A DNA stretch of 39,395 bases from Strigomonas culicis (Eukaryota > Euglenozoa > Kinetoplastea > Trypanosomatida > Trypanosomatidae): positions 1 through 39,395 of the forward strand of contig AUXH01000115.1 of the NCBI GenBank assembly GCA_000482145.1, in the 5' to 3' direction. Numbering within the stretch: the first letter of the stretch is position 1; each line of letters opens with the position of its first letter. This document shows positions 34,138-39,395 of the stretch, piece by piece. Below the pieces are notes generated by a model. It did not search any database. It saw only the letters and a program-made list of their open reading frames with translations, and had not been told where the DNA came from. The translations under genes and the position numbers were made by a program.

Positions 34138-35427
34138 ATGTTTGCGGCTTGTCGTGCGCTGTTGCGGCCGAACCGCCGGTCGAACAAGACCCCGGACCTG
34201 CGCACCAGCTTCACCAAGACGAGCAACTTCAACAAGGCGAAGAAGGTGAGCATGGAGACGGTGGACGGCGACATCGTGAAGGGCCGCGGTAAGTTCCGCA
34301 AGCGCTCGCACAGCGCGCTGAAGGACGTGATCGAGACGATGGAGCACCCCGCCATCTGGCTGTGGTATCCCTGGCGGAAGAATCCGGAGCCGCCGACGCC
34401 GTACATGCCCTCGCGCCGCGCGCTGAAGAACGTGCACGGCACGCTGTACTCGGAGCTGACGCCCATCCAGAAGAAGCGGCAGGAGCAGATGCTGTACGGC
34501 ATCAACATCCCCGCCTCCCGCGACGCCAAGTTCGAGCAGCAGCACCCGATGCTCGCGACTGCGCTGAAGCAGCTCGACGGCCAGCCGAAGGGGTTCCCCT
34601 TCTGGTATAAAAAGTACCCCACGCGCCGCCACGCCTACGAGCGCCGCTTTAGTATCCCGGAGGAGATGCTGGAGGGCTACAATGAGAATGTGAAGAGGGC
34701 CCTCTCGAAGGAGATGATGTCCGTGAAGGAGAAGCAGTTCGCCCAGGAGGCGCTGTACATGGAGCGCTACGCGGAGCACGACTTCGACACGACGAGCCCG
34801 GCCGTGCTGGCGGTGAAGCGCGCGCTGAAGGTGCGGGTGATCCGCAACCACCTGCTCACGAACCCGCACAACAACATCATGAAGACCGTCCTCGCGCATA
34901 CGGAGCAGAAGCTCAACCACACCCTCCGCCGCCTGCGCAAGGTGGACTTCAAGAAGTACTGGGAGATCCTGCGCGACCACGATGTGCAGGACGTGCTGCA
35001 GCCGCCGAACCTCGTGACCTACCGCCAGGGCGCCTACTGGAAGTACGACTGGAACGCCGGCCTCGCCATCAGCACGAACCTGCCCGACGTGCTCGACCCG
35101 CGGGGGCTGAACGGGTGCGTCGAGACGGGCCGCTCGCGCTCCGAGGTGGCGCGCGACCTGGGCCTCTTCTACACGCGGCCGCTGCAGGAGAACGAGCGGA
35201 AGCAGCTGTCGCAGCAGGCGCTCTACTATGAGCGGCTGGCCAAGTTCAAGACGGAGCAGCCGGAGGCCGCTCGGGCGCAGGAGCGCGCGCGCTTCGTGCG
35301 CAAGTTCTCCGGCATGTTCCTGAAACTCGACCTCAAGTCGGGCGCCCCGGACTTCCCCAGCACGTACCGTAAGCTGCTAGGCACCCAGGTGACACGGTGG
35401 TCCTCCAAGCGGCACGGCCCCAAGTAA
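34138..35427 (+). CDS. Probable mitochondrial ribosomal protein uS15m with long extensions
   Basis: 429 residues. uS15 is an rRNA-binding small-subunit protein. A basic N-terminus (MFAACRALLRPNRRSNKT) fits mitochondrial import. The S15-like core is at about 220-285: SPAVLAVKRALKVRVIRNHL followed by KTVLAHTEQKLNHTLRRLRK and VDFKKYWEIL. This compares with the bacterial S15 helices and the conserved RRKLLDYLKRxD..RY block. Extensions of about 215 residues before and 140 after are rich in Lys, Arg, Tyr and Trp (for example HPAIWLWYPWRKNPEPPTPY). Enlarged mitoribosomal proteins of this style are normal in trypanosomatids, whose mitochondrial rRNAs are reduced. The S15 match is by eye and the alternative is another basic mitoribosomal protein. 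Confidence 0.65.
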   Translation: MFAACRALLRPNRRSNKTPDLRTSFTKTSNFNKAKKVSMETVDGDIVKGRGKFRKRSHSALKDVIETMEHPAIWLWYPWRKNPEPPTPYMPSRRALKNVHGTLYSELTPIQKKRQEQMLYGINIPASRDAKFEQQHPMLATALKQLDGQPKGFPFWYKKYPTRRHAYERRFSIPEEMLEGYNENVKRALSKEMMSVKEKQFAQEALYMERYAEHDFDTTSPAVLAVKRALKVRVIRNHLLTNPHNNIMKTVLAHTEQKLNHTLRRLRKVDFKKYWEILRDHDVQDVLQPPNLVTYRQGAYWKYDWNAGLAISTNLPDVLDPRGLNGCVETGRSRSEVARDLGLFYTRPLQENERKQLSQQALYYERLAKFKTEQPEAARAQERARFVRKFSGMFLKLDLKSGAPDFPSTYRKLLGTQVTRWSSKRHGPK

Positions 35428-35914
35428 GCGTAGCGGGATGCACACGGTTCGCATGCTCCCCGACGCGCTCGCATCCGCACGTCGCGGTGCTTACGCGCGT
35501 GTGGGGGTGTCTGGTGGAGCGAATCGAGGTGCGTGCGTATGAGCGAGGCTGACTTCCCTTCGATGGGGTGAAGTAGTGTTTTACAGTTTGTTGATTTACT
35601 AAGGTTACATATCTATATAAGCACAAGGCCACGTGTGTGTGGGTTTTATCCGATCGACGCGTAAGTCCCACCGTCCATGTTGCACGGACGAAGAGCGAAG
35701 CCACAACATCAAGCCAATTGAATGACGTATTTTTGTGCTTTGTTTTATTCTCCCTCTTCTTTCCATCCTCTCACTGGTTTACAAGGTTTCATTTTTTTCT
35801 TACTATCACAAGTAATCTGTGTTTTTTTTTCTTTTGAAGCACTTTCATTTTTCCTTTTCAATTTTCTTGAGCTATTTTTAAAGTAATCTAATCAAAGCTT
35901 AACTACTACTCACC
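35428..35914 (+). other. Intergenic region
   Basis: 487 bases with no gene. The first ~110 are unusually GC-rich for a spacer (CGC/GTGTG-rich). The rest is T-rich, with runs at 35740-35835. Candidate acceptors are the AG at 35838-35839 and one at 35870-35871, giving a leader of about 45-75 nt for the transporter gene. Confidence 0.55.
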
Positions 35915-37402
35915 ATGAGCCATCCCAGCAGCGGTAATGACTTAGACGAGAACCTGGAGCGCGAGCTGAGCGCCATCACGCCGGCCATGATGCAGCAGGG
36001 CCTTGTCGTGGAGAACGAGAAGGAGCTGTCCCACGACAAGAACTCGCTGGACAAGGAGGCGACGCACGGCAAGGGCACGGACCCCTACGTCATCAGCGGT
36101 GCGCACGAAGGACTCGATGGGGATAAGGAGGAGGTCGAAGAGCTGCCCCGGGACCGCAACTGCCTCGAGAAGCTCATCCACTTTGTGATCCCACACGGTG
36201 GCATCCTCTCGGGTGTGGTGAACCTTGCTAGCGTCACCCTCGGTGCCGGTATCATGTCCATTCCGTCTTCCTTCAACACCTCCGGTCTCGCCATGGCCAT
36301 CATCTACCTGACTGTCATCACGGCCCTGACCATCTACTCCATCCACTTGCTCATCGTTGCGGAGAAGAAGACGGGTCTGCACAGCTTCGAGGGCATGGCC
36401 CGCGGCCTCCTCGGCCGCGGTGGCGATATATTCGTTGCCATCCTCATGTGGGCACTGTGTTTCGGTGGTGCCGTTGGTTACGTGATTGCCGTCGGCAACG
36501 TCATCGAGGCCCTCTTTAAGCACGATGGCGTGCCCGAGTACCTGCAGGGTTCCTCCGGCCGCAAGTGCATTGTCAGCGGTATTTGGCTGCTCTTCATGCT
36601 CCCCCTCGTGCTGCCCAAGCAGGTCAACTCGCTTCGCTACGCGAGCGCGGTGGGCGTCTGCTTCATCGTCTTCTTCGTCATCTGCGTCGTCATCCACTCC
36701 GCGATGAACGGTCTGAAGAACGGCCTCCCGAAGGACCTTGTCATGGTGAGCACCGGCAACTCGGGTATCTCCGGCCTCTCCCTCTTCATGTTCGCGTACC
36801 TGTGCCAGGTGAACATCTTCCGCATCACGGCGGAGGCGAAGCGCCCCACGGTCGGCCGCCTGACACTGCAGGCCACCCTCGCCTGCAGTGTGTGCGGCGT
36901 CATGTACCTGCTCGTCGGTCTCTTCGGCTACTTCGACTTTGGTTCCTCCCTCACCGGCAACGCCCTCTCGTACTACGACCCCTACGCGAGCCCCATGTTC
37001 TTCGTGTGCTTCATCGGCTTCATCATTAAGCTGTGCGCCGCCTTCTCCCTGAACATGCTGGCCTGCCGCTCCGCCTTCTTCAGTCTCGTCAACTGGGACG
37101 TCGTCACGCTGCCCTACTGGAAGCACACGCTCGTGAGCGTCCCCTTCGCCATCGGCGCCCTCATTCTCGGCCTCTTCGTGCCGGATATCAACGTCGTCTT
37201 TGGCTTCGTCGGCTCCCTCTGCGGCGGCTTCATCGGCTTTGTGTTCCCCGCGCTCTTCATCATGTACTCTGGCAACTGGAACTGGAAGACGGCGGGCCCC
37301 GTGCAGTTCGTGTCTACCTACTTCCTCCTCATCTGCGGTGTCATTGGCATCGTCTGGGGCACGGGTAGCACCGTCTACGACGCCGTGCTCACGTACGGCT
37401 AA
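35915..37402 (+). CDS. Amino acid transporter, AAAP/AAT family
   Basis: 495 residues. The AAAP family imports amino acids across the plasma membrane, often with protons. A hydrophilic acidic N-terminus of about 85 residues precedes about 11 membrane helices. The first helix carries the family signature GILSGVVNLASVTLGAGIMS (about 93-112), followed by IPSSFNTSGLAMAI. Further helices include VAILMWALCFGGAVGYVIAV, IWLLFMLPLVLPKQVNSLRY, SLFMFAYLCQVNIFRI and VVFGFVGSLCGGFIGFVFPA. Specificity (arginine, lysine, proline/alanine and others in Leishmania) cannot be read by eye. Codon use differs from most genes here: Leu is mostly CTC, and Ala, Gly and Val often end in C or T, suggesting selection for high expression. 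Trypanosomatid AAT genes often occur in arrays, but only one is in this window. Confidence 0.92.
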   Translation: MSHPSSGNDLDENLERELSAITPAMMQQGLVVENEKELSHDKNSLDKEATHGKGTDPYVISGAHEGLDGDKEEVEELPRDRNCLEKLIHFVIPHGGILSGVVNLASVTLGAGIMSIPSSFNTSGLAMAIIYLTVITALTIYSIHLLIVAEKKTGLHSFEGMARGLLGRGGDIFVAILMWALCFGGAVGYVIAVGNVIEALFKHDGVPEYLQGSSGRKCIVSGIWLLFMLPLVLPKQVNSLRYASAVGVCFIVFFVICVVIHSAMNGLKNGLPKDLVMVSTGNSGISGLSLFMFAYLCQVNIFRITAEAKRPTVGRLTLQATLACSVCGVMYLLVGLFGYFDFGSSLTGNALSYYDPYASPMFFVCFIGFIIKLCAAFSLNMLACRSAFFSLVNWDVVTLPYWKHTLVSVPFAIGALILGLFVPDINVVFGFVGSLCGGFIGFVFPALFIMYSGNWNWKTAGPVQFVSTYFLLICGVIGIVWGTGSTVYDAVLTYG

Positions 37403-38682
37403 GGAGGCGTGCTATAGCTATGACGTATAGATTCAAGTTGGTTTTGACAGTAAAAATGGCAAAAAAAAAGAGAAAAGTAACATAATGGAAGTCATCACAA
37501 ACAAAAGATAATAAACATTAATTGCACTTTCTTAGAAAGGAAAAAAAGAAATTAACCACAACAAGTTTAACAAATGCACTCAGAATCCCCATATATATGT
37601 ATACATCTTACAGACGCGTGATGAACATAGACACCGGCTGAAAGGAAGGCAGAAACGCTCACACGCGATGCTTTAGACACACATATATATATATATATAT
37701 GTACAACTTAATTTCTGTTTGCTTGTTCCCTTGTTTCCCCCATACACTAGTAATAGTGTTTTTTTTACTTTTTTTCCCCTCTTGTTGTTTGCTTTTTTAT
37801 ATATATATATATTTAACATTCGAGCACATGTGTAGCTACGAATGCCTGGAAGGGTGCCCGTTACGATGTGGCCGTTTTCACCTCGCTCGCGCTTTTGCAT
37901 CTGGCGAGGGGAAATACTGACAGGAGAAAAAATAATATCCTTAGTATCAAGCATTGGTATTTTTTTCTTATTTTTTCATTAATTTGCGATATCGCTAACA
38001 CAACAAAAAACAAACAAAAAGAAGAGTAATACCAAACATATGAGTGTAAGCACATACGTACGGTATCCATAACATGGCTCTTTTAATTGTGAAGAAAATT
38101 GCTGCATCTTTTTCCAGTAATTGAACTAAACAGCAACAACAAAGGTTTTTTTTTCATGGATAATCATCCATATTGGAGAGTGAAGAAAGAGCAAGCTCTG
38201 TGCTGCTTTTTTCTTTGCAGTTGTATACATGTAGAAATACATTTATATAAACTTCGAAAAGCAATTTTTTTTTATAGTTTCCCCTCCCTCTTTTATTTTT
38301 GTTGTTTTTTTTTATATTAGTTTTTCAAGTGTGTTTTGCAAAAGAATAACTTTTGCTTTTTTTTCTTCTTTTCTTTCGTTTTCTCCTGAAGTATACTCGG
38401 TTAAATCAATGAAATAGTTCTCCTTTTCATTTCGTACGGTTGTGGTAGTTCCTGTATCCCTCTTTAGGCTTCTGGCACGTGTTGCCAGGGCTGCCACATC
38501 CACTCCAAAAACACACGTTTGATTTCTGACCTTCTCTCTCTCTCTCTCTCGTTCCACCAGCATCGTGTGTGACGCTGGCAATCCTCGTTGCTCCGACTTA
38601 GAGTATATACAAGTTAGATCGTGTACATTTTTTTATAGCTTAACGGCTCCTTTTTTTTTGTTTGTTTCGTTAGACTTAGAAC
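37403..38682 (+). other. Long AT-rich intergenic region after the transporter
   Basis: 1280 bases with no convincing gene; the small frames have no coding character. The first ~150 bases are A/GA-rich. AT microsatellites lie at 37683-37700 and about 37799-37812, and a CT microsatellite at about 38533-38550. The pyrimidine tract 38647-38670 ending in CGTTAG (AG 38672-38673) is the likely acceptor, 9 bases before the last gene's ATG. Most of this is probably the transporter's 3' UTR. Confidence 0.55.
37683..37700 (+). repeat. (AT)9 microsatellite
   Basis: Nine AT units within the 3' flank of the transporter gene; a second, shorter AT array lies about 100 bases downstream (about 37799-37812). 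Confidence 0.85.
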
Positions 38683-39395
38683 ATGGCCGCCCCGACGGTC
38701 GCCTTCGTGCCGGAGAAGATTGTGGTGGGCGCGACGAGCTACGCGCACATGGCGAAGGGCAGCGAGGATTACTACGCCCCCACCTGCTTCCTCCCCCGCG
38801 CGCCGCCGCCCGCGCACGTGTGGCGCTACCGCGTCGCCTCCGAGCACGGCGATGCGGTCTTCTTCTACAACGAGCACGACGAGCGCTCCGTGTGGATCCT
38901 GCCGGAGGTCGACGCCGCCACCGGCCGTGAGCTGCCCGGCGACGCGGGCCGGACGATGCGCGTGGAGGGCCGCGTGCCGTCCGCGGCCTCGCAGATGGGC
39001 GTGCGGTCGCCGCCTGCGAAGGTCGCGCAGCAGCAGCAGCAGCAGCAGCAGCCGGAGGCGCAGCCCACGCAGAGCGCGTCAGCGGACCGGCAGCCTATGA
39101 CGGCCAGCGACAAGCTAGCGCGGTGGCGCCAGCAGCGCCAACAAGCGGGCGGCCGCAGCAGCGACCGCGGCGCCAGAGGGGAAGCGCCGCAGCGCTTAGC
39201 GGAGGCGACGGCCGCCGTGCGCGGGCCCTCCGCCTCCTCCTCCATTTTTAACGCCTCCGCCACGCTGCCGGACGACGCGCCGCCGCCGGCCTCGCCCGCG
39301 GTCGCGCAGGAGCGGGAGGGCCTGCGTGCGGCGGAGGCACTGGCGGCCGAGCGGCGGCGGCGGGCGCTGGCGGCCGCCGAGGCGGAGGAGGCCGC
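38683..39395 (+). CDS. WW-like / poly-Gln protein, partial (runs off the window)
   Basis: At least 237 residues, open to the window end with no stop, so 3'-truncated by the window. The ATG at 38683 lies 9 bases after a good acceptor. Residues 47-74 look like a WW domain: W47, then a strand with VFFYNEHD (59-66), W71 and P74 in W-x-x-P. The Trp-to-Trp spacing is 24, slightly longer than the usual 20-22. After this come a Gln8 run encoded by (CAG)8 at 39028-39051, a stretch LARWRQQRQQ, and a strongly Ala/Glu/Arg-rich helical end (about 205 onward) that may begin a long coiled coil. WW domains bind proline-rich partners. The family is not recognised. Confidence 0.75.
   Translation, partial: MAAPTVAFVPEKIVVGATSYAHMAKGSEDYYAPTCFLPRAPPPAHVWRYRVASEHGDAVFFYNEHDERSVWILPEVDAATGRELPGDAGRTMRVEGRVPSAASQMGVRSPPAKVAQQQQQQQQPEAQPTQSASADRQPMTASDKLARWRQQRQQAGGRSSDRGARGEAPQRLAEATAAVRGPSASSSIFNASATLPDDAPPPASPAVAQEREGLRAAEALAAERRRRALAAAEAEEA
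39028..39051 (+). repeat. (CAG)8 coding triplet repeat
   Basis: Eight uninterrupted CAG codons giving Gln8 in the last, partial gene. Pure repeats of this kind are prone to length change. Confidence 0.95.

Noticed and set aside
1..39395. Possible tRNA, snRNA, rRNA or spliced-leader genes in the spacers
   Set aside because: No tRNA T-loop or A/B-box pattern, no spliced-leader exon and no rRNA-like stretch was found by reading. A covariance-model scan would be needed to exclude small ncRNAs.
1..39395. Reassigned stop codons, as in some Blastocrithidia relatives
   Set aside because: All recognised genes read through without internal stops, and TAA, TAG and TGA all occur as terminators at sensible C-termini.

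Overview
This window looks like nuclear DNA from a trypanosomatid (Kinetoplastea; genus not resolved). Twenty-two intronless protein genes all lie on the + strand, head to tail. Coding DNA is GC-rich and the gaps are T-rich. Almost every start codon is preceded by a polypyrimidine tract and then an AG, the expected signal for spliced-leader trans-splicing. This is the layout of one Pol II polycistronic transcription unit. All three stop codons are used as stops and the code appears standard. I see no tRNA, rRNA or snRNA gene, no transposon, no CRISPR array and no convincing minus-strand gene.

Layout. 1-913: gene-free, with a diverged direct repeat carrying a conserved small hairpin. 914-3403: two type-I membrane proteins that share an FPWWA-transmembrane module. 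4547-8176: a large multi-pass calcineurin-like metallophosphoesterase. 8511-10822: a NUDT19-type Nudix hydrolase, then the checkpoint-clamp subunit RAD1. 11160-17768: three proteins of unknown function, the last a 1030-residue coiled-coil protein. 18084-23003: the rRNA base methyltransferase RRP8, a mitochondrial FAD-dependent glycerol-3-phosphate dehydrogenase, and a protein with two gamma-glutamylcyclotransferase-like domains. 23458-23697: a 79-residue protein. 24588-28943: two tandem copies of the ciliary transition-zone protein TMEM231, then a non-canonical (delta/zeta-class) tubulin. 29245-35427: a PPR-like organellar protein, RNA polymerase subunit RPB12, a second small zinc-ribbon protein, a CinA-like/nucleotidyltransferase fusion, and a probable mitoribosomal uS15m. 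35915-37402: an AAAP-family amino acid transporter. From 38683: a WW-like/poly-Gln protein that runs off the window.

Neighbours in such arrays are usually not functionally linked, so most of this is an ordinary housekeeping mix. The one block with a shared theme is 24588-28943, where two transition-zone proteins sit beside a basal-body-class tubulin. The items most worth a second look are the TMEM231 pair with an 86-bp identical patch (probable gene conversion), the two adjacent small zinc-ribbon genes, the CinA-like/NMNAT-like fusion, and the twin hairpins at the end of the first gene.

Family assignments come from reading motifs and comparing with remembered family sequences; no database search was run. 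Several starts were moved to the first in-frame ATG where the longest open frame began at GTG or TTG.
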